Shown here: positions 38,472 through 46,999 of the stretch, piece by piece
Layout: the number at the start of each line of letters is the position of its first letter
Numbering within the stretch: position 1 is the stretch's first letter
Virus record (IMG/VR): IMGVR_UViG_3300046689_000296
Location: 1-52,929 of that record
Origin: a virus
DNA length: 52,929 nt
Direction: 5' to 3' (one strand)
Notes under the pieces: model-generated
What the model was told of the DNA's origin: nothing
What the model saw: the letters and a program-made list of their open reading frames with translations, nothing else
Databases searched by the model: none
Position numbers and translations under genes: made by a program

Positions 38472-38633
38472 ATGGCACGCCCCAAGAAAGAGGCAGACAC
38501 GCCGACGAATGACGGCGACATCGCATATGTCGAGATGAAGCGCGACGCGGAACTCTATCCCGAGCCGCACACCGCGCAGGTTCACCCCGACGAAGTTGAA
38601 AACTACCGCCCGGGCGGTTGGGAGATCGCATAA
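38472..38633 (+). CDS. Small hypothetical head protein (53 aa)
   Basis: MARPKKEADTPTNDGDIAYV, ending in a VHPDEVENYRPGGWEIA segment. TTGGAGAAAG lies before the ATG and the stop abuts the next start (TAAATG). Resembles small charged proteins found after capsid genes whose C-terminal pattern ...V.NY...GW... is conserved. Confidence 0.65.
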   Translation: MARPKKEADTPTNDGDIAYVEMKRDAELYPEPHTAQVHPDEVENYRPGGWEIA

Positions 38634-39029
38634 ATGCTGACCGCTCAGCAACAGGCCGACGTTCGGCGCTTTGCCGGTTATCCGATGCTGGGCGATACGG
38701 TCACAGATGACTCGCGGGACTTCGCTTACGGCTGGGTGTCGCCGGGCGTCTGGCAGACGCTGACGCACCGGCTAGCGAGTATGCGACCGGAAGAAGAATC
38801 CGTGCTCATCACCACTTACCTGACGCCGCTTTACACGCTGGAAACGGCGATTTACGGCGCCGGCGCGAATCTGGACACCGATCAGGCCGCGGTATGGACG
38901 CGAAACAAGACGGAAGTCGCTGATCGGGCAAAGTTGTTCGACCAGTGGCGTCGCCGCATGTGCTATTTCATCGGCATTGCGCCTGGCCCGTCGCTCGGCA
39001 ATGGCGGCTCGCAAGTGATTCGGGGCTGA
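38634..39029 (+). CDS. Head-tail connector protein (adaptor-like)
   Basis: 131 residues. LTAQQQADVRRFAGYPMLGD, WQTLTHRLASMRPEEESVLI and TYLTPLYTLETAIYGAGANL are helical segments as in gp4/gp6-type connectors. Placed immediately after the capsid gene pair. Would join portal to tail. Role is by position and helical pattern. Confidence 0.65.
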   Translation: MLTAQQQADVRRFAGYPMLGDTVTDDSRDFAYGWVSPGVWQTLTHRLASMRPEEESVLITTYLTPLYTLETAIYGAGANLDTDQAAVWTRNKTEVADRAKLFDQWRRRMCYFIGIAPGPSLGNGGSQVIRG

Positions 39030-39030
39030 T

Positions 39031-39675
39031 ATGGACGGCACGAAGGCACAGACCCTCGTATATCGGGGCTACGCAATCGCGGCATCGAAGCTCGGCACCG
39101 CATACAGCCAGTATCGCCCCACATCAGCCGATCTGACCGGCCTCGCGCCGATCTCGACGTCATTGCTCGCCAGTTTCAACGCTGAAGACATGACGTACAG
39201 CCGGCCGAACAAGTACGCGAAGCCGACATGGTACGCGCTGGTCGACGGCACGCAAACGCAGGTAGGCGACTACCTGATGGGCGCGGCCGGTACGTTCTTC
39301 ATCGCTGCGCAACAGCCGTTGCTGCCGATCCTCGCTGTCGAGTGCAATCGCACGCTGTCGTTTGCACGGCCGCAGACGCAGGCGCAATTCGGCGCGGTGG
39401 CGAACTACGAAGGCAACACGCCGACGACGCAAACGCCGCTCGCAACGGGCTGGCATGCGTCGGTGCTGCAGGGCACGAAGGGCGAAAAGAACGAAGTCGG
39501 CTTGCCGAGCGATGTTCGCACGCCGTGGTGGGCGATCCTTTTGCCCGAGATTCCCGGCGTAACGCTGCAGTCAGGCGATCTCGTGTCCGATGACATCGGG
39601 CGGCGCTACATTCTGTCGAGCGTCGAATTGACTGACCTCGGCTATCGATGCACTGCGATGCAGGCACAGGCTTGA
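39031..39675 (+). CDS. Structural protein, head-completion candidate
   Basis: 214 residues. LVYRGYAIAASKLGTAYSQY, SRPNKYAKPTWYALVDGTQT, QVGDYLMGAAGTFFIAAQQP and LQSGDLVSDDIGRRYILSSV. The last segment resembles a stopper/ligand-binding beta barrel. Follows the connector by 1 bp. Function by position. Confidence 0.6.
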   Translation: MDGTKAQTLVYRGYAIAASKLGTAYSQYRPTSADLTGLAPISTSLLASFNAEDMTYSRPNKYAKPTWYALVDGTQTQVGDYLMGAAGTFFIAAQQPLLPILAVECNRTLSFARPQTQAQFGAVANYEGNTPTTQTPLATGWHASVLQGTKGEKNEVGLPSDVRTPWWAILLPEIPGVTLQSGDLVSDDIGRRYILSSVELTDLGYRCTAMQAQA

Positions 39676-39676
39676 T

Positions 39677-40522
39677 ATGGCGGATATTTCAGAAGTTCAG
39701 AGCGTTCTAGTCGGCCTCATCGCCGGTGCGCTGTATCCAAACGGCACGGCTCAGCCGTCGACGGTCGGCGCTGGCTGCAAAGTCGGCTCGGGCTGGCCGA
39801 GTAAGCCTCAACTCGACGCAGACCTAGCCGCAGGCATTGTCAACGTGTCGGTGTACCCCACATCGCTCGAGCACAAGACATCCCGCCACATGCAGGGATG
39901 GCAGCAGATCAACCACAACGCGCCAACGGTCACGCTGACCGGTGCGGGGCTGGCGATCACGGTAGGCGGCACGCTGCCTGCAACGTACTTCGCGCAGAAC
40001 GTCGCAGTGCTGATCGGTGGCAACGCCTATACGTACACCGTGCAGCAGAGCGACACGCTGACGACGATCGCAAGCGCGCTCGCCGCGATGATCGCCGCGG
40101 ACTATGCCGGCACGACGTCGAGCGGCCCGGTTATCACGCTGCCTGCCGCATCGCCGCAATACACGCTGCGCACTGGCGGCACGGCGACGATGGGGAAAGA
40201 GGTCAAGCGCCAGTCGCGTGTCGTTCGCATCGTCATCTGGGCGCCGACACCGGCATTGCGCGATGCAGTCGCCAAGGTGCTCGACCCGATGCTCGCGCAG
40301 ATCAATTTTCTGACGCTGCCTGACGGATTCGCCGGGCGGCTTCTGTATCACCACTCAGACCTGGTTGACTTGCAGGAGAAGGCGAACTTGTATCGCCGCG
40401 ACCTGTGTTACTCGGTCGAGTATCCGACGACGATCACGCAGCAGGCAACAGACGTCGTTGTGACGCAGACCAACCAGATCGAGCCGACAACCGGCGCGGT
40501 CATCAAGACCACTATCTACTAG
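39677..40522 (+). CDS. Structural/tail-completion protein
   Basis: 281 residues. MADISEVQSVLVGLIAGALY, PQLDADLAAGIVNVSVYPTS, then a beta-rich middle (TVTLTGAGLAITVGGTLPAT) and a C-terminal ALRDAVAKVLDPMLAQINFL, YSVEYPTTITQQATDVVVTQ. The middle insertion looks like the Ig-like structural module found in the sheath protein too (TLTALYTGTIGNTLTAAI). Possibly tail terminator. Confidence 0.6.
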   Translation: MADISEVQSVLVGLIAGALYPNGTAQPSTVGAGCKVGSGWPSKPQLDADLAAGIVNVSVYPTSLEHKTSRHMQGWQQINHNAPTVTLTGAGLAITVGGTLPATYFAQNVAVLIGGNAYTYTVQQSDTLTTIASALAAMIAADYAGTTSSGPVITLPAASPQYTLRTGGTATMGKEVKRQSRVVRIVIWAPTPALRDAVAKVLDPMLAQINFLTLPDGFAGRLLYHHSDLVDLQEKANLYRRDLCYSVEYPTTITQQATDVVVTQTNQIEPTTGAVIKTTIY

Positions 40523-40530
40523 GAGCCGTC

Positions 40531-40692
40531 ATGGCTGACAAACAGGCTGCCGCGAAGGCAGATTTCGCGCTCGTCGTGATCCATCCGTTCGGCGACTACG
40601 AGCGCGGCGCGCGCATCGAGGATGCAGACGAAGTTGCGAAGGTTCTGGCGGGGGAAAACGCCTCGCACTGCAACCGCGTCGCCGCGCAGTAA
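40531..40692 (+). CDS. Small hypothetical protein (53 aa)
   Basis: MADKQAAAKADFALVVIHPF, GDYERGARIEDADEVAKVLA. A TAGGAG site precedes the ATG. Resembles the short proteins often found before the tail sheath gene. No function known. Confidence 0.65.
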   Translation: MADKQAAAKADFALVVIHPFGDYERGARIEDADEVAKVLAGENASHCNRVAAQ

Positions 40693-40712
40693 TCCACCAT
40701 CAACGCTGAAAG

Positions 40713-40739
40713 AGCCGCCTCCGGGCGGCTTTTTCTTTT
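40713..40739 (+). terminator. Intrinsic terminator before tail sheath gene
   Basis: AGCCGCC-TCCG-GGCGGCT then TTTTCTTTT; 12 bp upstream of the sheath ATG. Confidence 0.85.
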
Positions 40740-40751
40740 GGAGCTTCACGC

Positions 40752-42311
40752 ATGCCTATTTATCAGAGTGGGGCGCTCAATGTTAGCGCGCTCAACGCGC
40801 CGGGCGTCTACCTGCAAATCCAGCCGCCGCCGCCGATCATCAACGGCGTGGCGACCAACCTGCTCGGCCTTGTCGGCGTCGGCTCGTGGGGTCCGGTCAA
40901 CAGCGCAACGCTGATTGGCTCTGGCAACGATCAGGCCAACTGGCTCGGCTCGCCCCAGGTTCGCAAGTATGACCTGTCGACCGCCGTGCAAGTCGCGCTT
41001 GCCGCTGGCTCGAACGCGATCATGTACGTGCGCGTCACGGACGGCACCGACATCGCTGCATCGTGTCTCGTCAAAGACACCGCAGGCACCGTTACGGGCC
41101 TGACGCTGACCGCGCTCTACACCGGCACGATCGGCAATACGCTCACCGCGGCGATCACGACCGGCACGGCGCCGTCGAGCTTCAAGCTCACGCTCACGCG
41201 CCCCGGCTTCACTCCGGAAGTGTTCGACAACGTGACGGGTACTGGCGCGGCGCTGTGGACCGCATTCGCAAGCGCAGTGAACAACGGCCTGTCCGGAGTC
41301 CGCGGCCCGTCGCAATTGTTCGTGGCAACGGTCGGATCGTCCACCGCGGCACCGGGCACGTCGGCTACGTTCACGGCAACGGGCGGCACTGACGGCACCG
41401 CAAGCATCACTGATGCGGCGCTGCTCGGCACTGACGGCACCAGCACGACGCGCAAGGGCATGTATGCGCTGCGCAGCTCAGGCGTGCAGGTCGCAACTCT
41501 CGTCGATCACACCGACTCGACCGCATGGGGTTCGATTGCATCGTTCGCACTGAACGAAGGCATCTACTTCGGCGTGCAAGGCCCGGCTGGCGCGTCGTAT
41601 TCGACCGTCTCCACCAGCCTGAACACGGCCGGCGCTGATACCTACGCGCTGAAGGTGTTCGTCGGCGACTGGATCTACTGGCAGGACGGCACGAACAACG
41701 TGCAACGCCTGCTCGGCCCGACGACCTTCTGGGCGCCGAAGCAGGCCGCAATGGCTCCGCACCTGTCGAGCCTGAACGACGCCATGTTCGGTATCGCCAG
41801 CACGCAGCGCGTCTCGCAGAAGAACGCCTACAGCATGGCAGAAATCGGCCAGGTCGCAACGTCGCGACTCGATGTCATCACGAACAACTCGCCGGGCGGC
41901 AATTACTTTGCCTGCCAGACCGGACGCAACGCATCAAGCAACGCAGCGATCTGCGGCGACAACTACACGCGCATGACGAATTACCTTGCGCTCACGTTGG
42001 CTGCTGCATTCGGCTATGTCATCGGCAAGCCGCAGACGGACACGCTGCGCAATGAGGCGAAATCGGCGATCCAGTCGTTCCTCGGCAACCTGTGGAACAT
42101 CGGCTACATCGGCGACGTGAACAACCCGCAGGCGGTGCCGTACACGGTCGTGCTCGACAGCACGAACAACACCGATCAGGCGGTTGCAAACGGCTACATG
42201 ACGGCAAACGTCGCGGTCAAGTACCTGTCGATCGTCTTCTACTTCGTCATCAACCTGCAAGGCGGCCAGACGGTCACGATCAAGTCGTCGAGCAGCGTGT
42301 CGGCAGGCTAA
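40752..42311 (+). CDS. Tail sheath protein
   Basis: 519 residues. NAPGVYLQIQPPPPIINGVA, NLLGLVGVGSWGPVNSATLI is the N-terminal block of contractile tail sheaths; an Ig-like insertion (TGLTLTALYTGTIGNTLTAA) follows. The C-terminal half has RNEAKSAIQSFLGNLWNIGY and ANVAVKYLSIVFYFVINLQG, the end of sheath domains that embrace the tube. This gene is the main reason to call the particle a myovirus. Confidence 0.92.
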   Translation: MPIYQSGALNVSALNAPGVYLQIQPPPPIINGVATNLLGLVGVGSWGPVNSATLIGSGNDQANWLGSPQVRKYDLSTAVQVALAAGSNAIMYVRVTDGTDIAASCLVKDTAGTVTGLTLTALYTGTIGNTLTAAITTGTAPSSFKLTLTRPGFTPEVFDNVTGTGAALWTAFASAVNNGLSGVRGPSQLFVATVGSSTAAPGTSATFTATGGTDGTASITDAALLGTDGTSTTRKGMYALRSSGVQVATLVDHTDSTAWGSIASFALNEGIYFGVQGPAGASYSTVSTSLNTAGADTYALKVFVGDWIYWQDGTNNVQRLLGPTTFWAPKQAAMAPHLSSLNDAMFGIASTQRVSQKNAYSMAEIGQVATSRLDVITNNSPGGNYFACQTGRNASSNAAICGDNYTRMTNYLALTLAAAFGYVIGKPQTDTLRNEAKSAIQSFLGNLWNIGYIGDVNNPQAVPYTVVLDSTNNTDQAVANGYMTANVAVKYLSIVFYFVINLQGGQTVTIKSSSSVSAG

Positions 42312-42333
42312 GCCGCACTCATTAACAGCACAC

Positions 42334-42360
42334 AAGGCGCTCTCGGGCGCCTTTTCTTTT
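42334..42360 (+). terminator. Intrinsic terminator after sheath gene
   Basis: AAGGCGC-TCTCG-GGCGCCTT then TTCTTTTT. Confidence 0.82.
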
Positions 42361-42375
42361 TCATAGGTGCGACTC

Positions 42376-42807
42376 ATGCCTGTAAATGGCTTTAACGTAG
42401 GCCGCGACTACGCGGTGAACGTCCAGACGCCGAGCGGCCCGCTGCAATTCAACCTCGTGACGAAGTTCACGAAGAAGCAAGACCTGATCGACAAGAAGAT
42501 CAAGGGATTGGACGGCCGCACGCGTCACGTCGTGTTCCCGGACGGCTGGAATGGCACGTTCGAGATCGAGCGGCAAGACAGCACGGTCGACGACTTCTTC
42601 GCGGCACAAGAAGCGGCGTATTACGCCGGCCAGAACCAGCTCAGTTCGACGATCACTGAAACGATCACAGAAGTGAGCGGCGCAATCACGCAATACCAGT
42701 ACACGAACGTGATTCTGAAGTTCCCGAATCCGGGTGATGCCGCCGGCGACGAGACGGTGAAGATGACCGTCGACTGGCTAGCTGAACGCCGCGTCAAGTT
42801 GGCGTAA
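42376..42807 (+). CDS. Tail tube protein
   Basis: 143 residues from ATG 42376. NGFNVGRDYAVNVQTPSGPL, LVTKFTKKQDLIDKKIKGLD, RHVVFPDGWNGTFEIERQDS and YTNVILKFPNPGDAAGDETV. Such beta-sandwich proteins make up the contractile tail tube. Directly after the sheath, as in most myoviruses. Confidence 0.85.
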   Translation: MPVNGFNVGRDYAVNVQTPSGPLQFNLVTKFTKKQDLIDKKIKGLDGRTRHVVFPDGWNGTFEIERQDSTVDDFFAAQEAAYYAGQNQLSSTITETITEVSGAITQYQYTNVILKFPNPGDAAGDETVKMTVDWLAERRVKLA

Positions 42808-42812
42808 GCAGC

Positions 42813-42836
42813 GCGGCCGGCGACAAATCCGGCCGC
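42813..42836. repeat. Perfect hairpin without U-tract
   Basis: GCGGCCGG-CGACAAAT-CCGGCCGC, 8-bp stem between tube and chaperone genes. Confidence 0.6.
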
Positions 42837-42863
42837 ATCCCGAATAACCTCACCTAAAAACTC

Positions 42864-43247
42864 ATGGCGAAACTAACTGTCAAGCAGCAGGAAGCAGGCG
42901 ACACGCCGAGCGCCGCGATCGTCAAGCAGGCTGCTCAACGTGTCGTAGTCGAATCGGCCAACGGGCACACCATCGCGCTCCAGAAACCCGGCGTCCTGGC
43001 GCAATTTCGCCTCGTGAAAATCCTCGGCAAGTCCGCGGAGAACACGGTCTATGTGCAGATGGTTCTGCCGATGACGTATGTCGTAGAGATCGACGGCGTG
43101 CCGGTGAATCAGCCGAACAGCGAGCGCGAGATCGAGGCGCTAATCACGCGCCTGGACGAAGAAGGCGTCGCCGCGGTAATGCAGGGCGTGTCGGAGAACT
43201 TCGGCGCGCAAAGCGCTGATGACGTGCGAGACGAAATAAAAAACTAG
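42864..43247 (+). CDS. Tail assembly chaperone, 0-frame product (G-like)
   Basis: 127 residues. KPGVLAQFRLVKILGKSAEN, MVLPMTYVVEIDGVPVNQPN, LDEEGVAAVMQGVSENFGAQ. The 3' end GAAATAAAAAACTAG contains the slippery heptamer A-AAA-AAC at 43238-43244, in the frame required for -1 shifting (ATA AAA AAC). Lies between tube and tape-measure genes, the usual place of a G/GT pair. Confidence 0.85.
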   Translation: MAKLTVKQQEAGDTPSAAIVKQAAQRVVVESANGHTIALQKPGVLAQFRLVKILGKSAENTVYVQMVLPMTYVVEIDGVPVNQPNSEREIEALITRLDEEGVAAVMQGVSENFGAQSADDVRDEIKN

Positions 43248-43426
43248 TCCGGTCGGTTCCGATCAGCGAAGCGCTCTGGCTGGTGAAAAACGGCGTCCCG
43301 TTCGACGTTGCGTTCGCTCTTGACGATGCGACGCGCGCAGCGTTCGCAATCAAGTTCTCGGAATTCGAAGGGCACAAGTTCAACTTCGAGAATATGGCAT
43401 TTGACGATCCACCGAAACCATCATGA
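43244..43426 (+). CDS. Tail assembly chaperone, -1 frame extension (T-like; GT fusion)
   Basis: No good start codon lies in this frame at its 5' end. After a -1 slip at 43238-43244 translation continues LVRSVPISEALWLVKNGVPF, ending at TGA 43424-43426, which overlaps the next ATG. The fusion would be about 187 residues. The second part has SEFEGHKFNFENMAFDDP, a pattern seen in T-domain extensions. Chaperones of this type coat the tape measure before tube polymerisation. Confidence 0.8.
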   Translation, partial: LVRSVPISEALWLVKNGVPFDVAFALDDATRAAFAIKFSEFEGHKFNFENMAFDDPPKPS

Positions 43427-43914
43427 GCGAATTCACCAGTCTCGGGCAGTTCGCGCGGCACCTTGCCACGCTCGAAGTCGCAGTGGCGCTTGAATTGCGC
43501 CGCGGGCTTGATGAGGTGGCGACGGCCGTGCGCGACAAGGCGAAAGACGAAATCGGCTCGTATCAGGCCGCAATCGGACCTTTCCCGGCCTGGGCAAAAC
43601 TCGCTGAATCTACGGTCGAAGATCGCGCAGCAAAAGGATACTCGCCCGATGAGCCGCTGTTGCGGACGGGTGAAATGCGCGATTCGATCGGGAAGGATGT
43701 TTCTGGCCTTGAGGCGACTATCGGCTCGACGAGCGACATCGCCGTCTATCAGGAACTCGGGACCGACAAGATCCCGCCGCGCCCTTTCCTTGGGCCGGCT
43801 GTGCTGCATAACGAAGCGCTGATAAAGCGCATCCTCGGCAAAGCATTCGTTGCCGGGTTGTTGGGGCGGGGCAACTTGCCGCCTTCGCTCGGATATGACA
43901 CGAAGATCGACTAG
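43423..43914 (+). CDS. HK97 gp10-like tail-completion/morphogenesis protein
   Basis: 163 residues. ELRRGLDEVATAVRDKAKDE, FPAWAKLAESTVEDRAAKGY, SPDEPLLRTGEMRDSIGKDV and GTDKIPPRPFLGPAVLHNEA are the blocks of gp10-like proteins, which complete tails at the head junction. In most phages it precedes the sheath, so its place after the chaperone is unusual. ATGA-type overlap with the frameshift product. Confidence 0.75.
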   Translation: MSEFTSLGQFARHLATLEVAVALELRRGLDEVATAVRDKAKDEIGSYQAAIGPFPAWAKLAESTVEDRAAKGYSPDEPLLRTGEMRDSIGKDVSGLEATIGSTSDIAVYQELGTDKIPPRPFLGPAVLHNEALIKRILGKAFVAGLLGRGNLPPSLGYDTKID

Positions 43915-44153
43915 CCGGTAATGAGCGACCAGGCAATCAGGCATAGCAGTGCAAGCACGATGCCGCCGATTGCGAGGCCGCCAAGGCTTATCAGGATGGT
44001 GTCGACACGGCTCCAGAACGGCATCGCATGAGCGAATCGAATCGGCGCCCGCAACTTGCCGGCGTCAGTAGTCGCCCGTATCGACGGGTACTGGACGGAA
44101 TCAAAGCGATCCGCCGCCCACTCATGCAGGCGATATTTAAGAGAGCGTTTCAT
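43911..44153 (-). CDS. Antisense small membrane protein inside the tail operon
   Basis: 80 residues from ATG 44153. MKRSLKYRLHEWAADRFDSV, then a long hydrophobic helix (TILISLGGLAIGGIVLALLC). It is on the strand opposite to all neighbours. The start codon overlaps the tape-measure start base by base (CATG), the stop overlaps the gp10-like stop, and GAAGG is the ribosome site. No promoter recognised. The only gene that explains this 238-bp gap; membrane topology suggests a moron such as an exclusion protein. Confidence 0.6.
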   Translation of the reverse strand: MKRSLKYRLHEWAADRFDSVQYPSIRATTDAGKLRAPIRFAHAMPFWSRVDTILISLGGLAIGGIVLALLCLIAWSLITG

Positions 44154-46035
44154 GTTCGAAGCCTTCAAAATCGGCGTCAAAATTAGCCTGATCAACCATG
44201 CCGCATTGGGCTTGGCTGCACTCGGCAAAGATTTCATGCGCACGGAGGCGCAGGCTGCTGCACTCCAGAAGCGTATCGATAGTATCAACAAACAGGCCAT
44301 GAAGGGCGGCTTGATGCTTGGTCTCGGTGCGGGCATCGCCGGAATGCTCAAAGGCCCGTATGAGCAAGCCAAGAAGCTAGAGCAGGAGCGCCAGAAGTTT
44401 GCTGCGCTGAACCTGTCTTCTTCAGATAATGCCCAGGCGTTCGCTCAGGCGCAGATGCTGGCGCACAAGAACTTAGGTTCGACCATAGCAGACAATATCA
44501 GCCTGATCCGCGATCTGCATACGGCCTTTGGTGATCTGCCGCACGCAATTGGCATGTCTGAGGACTTCCAGAAGTTCTCCATCATGGCGCGCGTGCAGAA
44601 CGACGGCAAGCCAGTAGAAGGGCTCGTCTACAACGCCGTGAAGGCGCTCGAGCACCGCGGCGACCGTCTGACTCAGCATCCTGATGCGATGCGCGACGAA
44701 CTGGCGCGCATGTCTCAGGTGTACACCGGATCGGGCGGAAAGGTTTCGCCAAGCGACTTCTTCCATGCGTCGCAGACCGGCAAGATGGCGTACACCATGT
44801 ACGACAAGGACTTTTTGTATGGTCCTTTCGCTGCATACATGCAGGCCAAGAGCGGGCCGACTGCCGGCACGTCTGGCATGACGGCGTTTAGCTCGCTCGT
44901 CGGCGGCCACATGGATAACAAGGCAAAAGGCTTCCTCGCCTCGCTCGGCTTGCTGCAGATCGGTGTCAGCCCTGATCAAGTCAAACTGATCAACGAGTCG
45001 ATCAACAAGCTGCCTCTCAGCGCGAAGGAAAAGGCGAATCTTCGAAAGGCTGAGATGCCCGTCACTGGCGGGCTGCGGTCAGACCTCATTTCGCAGTTCT
45101 CGCATCGCCCGGATCAGTTTGTACAAAACGTGCTGGCGCCTGCTATCCGCAAGCGGTACGGCATGGATCTGAGCAATGAGCAGGTCGCGGAAATGCTGGC
45201 GTCGAAGTTCAACCGCTCGACCGGCGACTTCCTCGGCGAATTGATCGTCAACGGGATGAAGTTCGCGAAAGACTCGAAGATTTTCGGCAACGCCAAGGAC
45301 TATTCGAGCGGCTATCAGCAGTACATCAAGTCACCTGAAGGTGCGGAGATTGCAGCTGAAGCAGCGTGGACCAACTTTCTCGCCTTGTTCGGCTCTGTGT
45401 ATCTGCCGGTCATCACCGGCGGCCTGCTGAAGCTGGCTGGCGCACTCGATAGCCTGTCGCAAATGGTGGAGAAGCATCCGGCCATTTTCCGGGCGTTGTC
45501 GTATGCGCTGATCGGCCTGTCGGGCGCGCTGATGTTCCGCGGCACGGTGCTGATATTGACTGCGGCGCTGCGCGGGCTCGGTCTCGCGATGACCATGCAG
45601 GCTGCCGGCGGGGTAGTTAGATTGGCGCGCATCACGGCGATGATCGGCGGCGCAAGCAAGTTCTCGCTGTTCGGCGCTATCGGCATGCTGGCTAATCCCA
45701 TCGGCATTGCGGTGCTTGCTATCGGCACGTTGGCCGCGGCTATCTACGCGTTCCGGCCGATCAGCCAGTCTGAAGTCGACGGCGTAAAGACTGACGGCGG
45801 CGTCAAGTTGTCGGCCGGCGCACAGGCGCGCATCGATGCTGGCGCGCTCGGCAACGGCCCGAACGTGCGCACCGGCGGCGGCGCTCCCAACGTGACCGTT
45901 CACGCGGTCATGGACGGCACACCGATTCACACGAAGGTCGTCAATACCATCGTGCGCAAGACAAGTTCATCGCTCGGAACCGGCTTCTTCGACCCGAACG
46001 CCTCGCCGATCAACCAATTCGTAACCGGACACTGA
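44152..46035 (+). CDS. Tape measure protein
   Basis: 627 residues from ATG 44152; upstream codons lie over the antisense gene. A helical N-terminus (MFEAFKIGVKISLINHAALG, then FMRTEAQAAALQKRIDSINK), Gly-rich hydrophobic segments (AGLMLGLGAGIAGMLKGPYE; GSVYLPVITGGLLKLAGALD), and a C-terminal IAVLAIGTLAAAIYAFRPIS. Length sets the tail length; at roughly 1.5 Å per residue about 94 nm is expected. Confidence 0.88.
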   Translation: MFEAFKIGVKISLINHAALGLAALGKDFMRTEAQAAALQKRIDSINKQAMKGGLMLGLGAGIAGMLKGPYEQAKKLEQERQKFAALNLSSSDNAQAFAQAQMLAHKNLGSTIADNISLIRDLHTAFGDLPHAIGMSEDFQKFSIMARVQNDGKPVEGLVYNAVKALEHRGDRLTQHPDAMRDELARMSQVYTGSGGKVSPSDFFHASQTGKMAYTMYDKDFLYGPFAAYMQAKSGPTAGTSGMTAFSSLVGGHMDNKAKGFLASLGLLQIGVSPDQVKLINESINKLPLSAKEKANLRKAEMPVTGGLRSDLISQFSHRPDQFVQNVLAPAIRKRYGMDLSNEQVAEMLASKFNRSTGDFLGELIVNGMKFAKDSKIFGNAKDYSSGYQQYIKSPEGAEIAAEAAWTNFLALFGSVYLPVITGGLLKLAGALDSLSQMVEKHPAIFRALSYALIGLSGALMFRGTVLILTAALRGLGLAMTMQAAGGVVRLARITAMIGGASKFSLFGAIGMLANPIGIAVLAIGTLAAAIYAFRPISQSEVDGVKTDGGVKLSAGAQARIDAGALGNGPNVRTGGGAPNVTVHAVMDGTPIHTKVVNTIVRKTSSSLGTGFFDPNASPINQFVTGH

Positions 46036-46036
46036 T

Positions 46037-46999
46037 ATGGCTGTAGTTTTGCAGCTCGGCGACTTCACGTTTTCCGAGTACGAAATCCCCGAGCGCATCA
46101 CTATGGTGACGGCTATCCGCACCGTCGTCCGAAAGATGGTCGGCGGTGCGCGCAACGTCAACATGATGGGCTACGACCCGGCGCCGCTTGAGTGGTCCGG
46201 GATGCTGCTCGGCTCCAATGCGCTTGACCGCGCGCGCACGCTCAAGCAGATGGCGCTCGCGCAGAAGATGCTGACGCTGACCTTCAGCGAATACAGCTAC
46301 GCGGTCGTCATCAGCGAGTTTGTCGAGGACTTTCAGCGCGAGTACGAGATTTACTATCGCATTCGCCTGGAAATCGTCGCCGACAACGCCGCGCAGGGGC
46401 CGAACGCGGCACCCGGCATCAACGGCGTGATTGGGGCTGATGTCACCAAGGCTTCCGGTTTGGCGTCGTCCATTGGCAATTCTGGACTCTCATCTGTCAT
46501 CGGCACACTCAAGAGCGCGACTGCGGCCGTTTCAGATTTTGCGACGGCTACCAAGGCCACGCTTCAAACCGTGCTAACGCCGCTCGCAGAAGCGCAGGCG
46601 CAAGTTAAAACCCTGATTGCGGCCGGCGAGAACACGCTGCAAAGCGTCGCGACTGTCGGTGGCCTGCTACCTAACAATCCGATCGCGCAACAGGTGTCGC
46701 GCCTGTCGAATCAAGTCAACACGATGACGCAGCAGCCTCAATTGCTGCAGCTACAAGGCGTTTTGTCGCGCGTCAGTACGAACATCGGCCAGATCGGTTC
46801 TGCATCCAAGACGATCACTGTCGTGGGCGGCAACCTGTACGACCTCGCAGCCAAGTATTACAAAAATGCGACCGGATGGGTGAGCCTTTCAAAGGCGAAT
46901 CCGTCGCTCGGCGGCGATCCGAACATCAGCGGCACGCAGAACATCGCTCTGCCGGCAACGAATACCGCGGCATCTTCAGACGGAGTACCTAATGCCTAG
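46037..46999 (+). CDS. Baseplate/DNA-circularisation-like protein with LysM-like end
   Basis: 320 residues. LGDFTFSEYEIPERITMVTA (N-terminal, gp53-like), then ARTLKQMALAQKMLTLTFSE, a long Ala/Ser/Thr helical centre and a C-terminal TITVVGGNLYDLAAKYYKNA, TGWVSLSKANPS, close to a LysM repeat used to bind glycans. Baseplate wedge role inferred. Confidence 0.78.
   Translation: MAVVLQLGDFTFSEYEIPERITMVTAIRTVVRKMVGGARNVNMMGYDPAPLEWSGMLLGSNALDRARTLKQMALAQKMLTLTFSEYSYAVVISEFVEDFQREYEIYYRIRLEIVADNAAQGPNAAPGINGVIGADVTKASGLASSIGNSGLSSVIGTLKSATAAVSDFATATKATLQTVLTPLAEAQAQVKTLIAAGENTLQSVATVGGLLPNNPIAQQVSRLSNQVNTMTQQPQLLQLQGVLSRVSTNIGQIGSASKTITVVGGNLYDLAAKYYKNATGWVSLSKANPSLGGDPNISGTQNIALPATNTAASSDGVPNA

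Noticed and set aside
37268-38521. 417-codon open frame opposite the capsid gene
   Set aside because: A reverse-frame shadow of a GC-rich gene. No ribosome site, and the composition is Arg/Ala-rich as expected of antisense frames.
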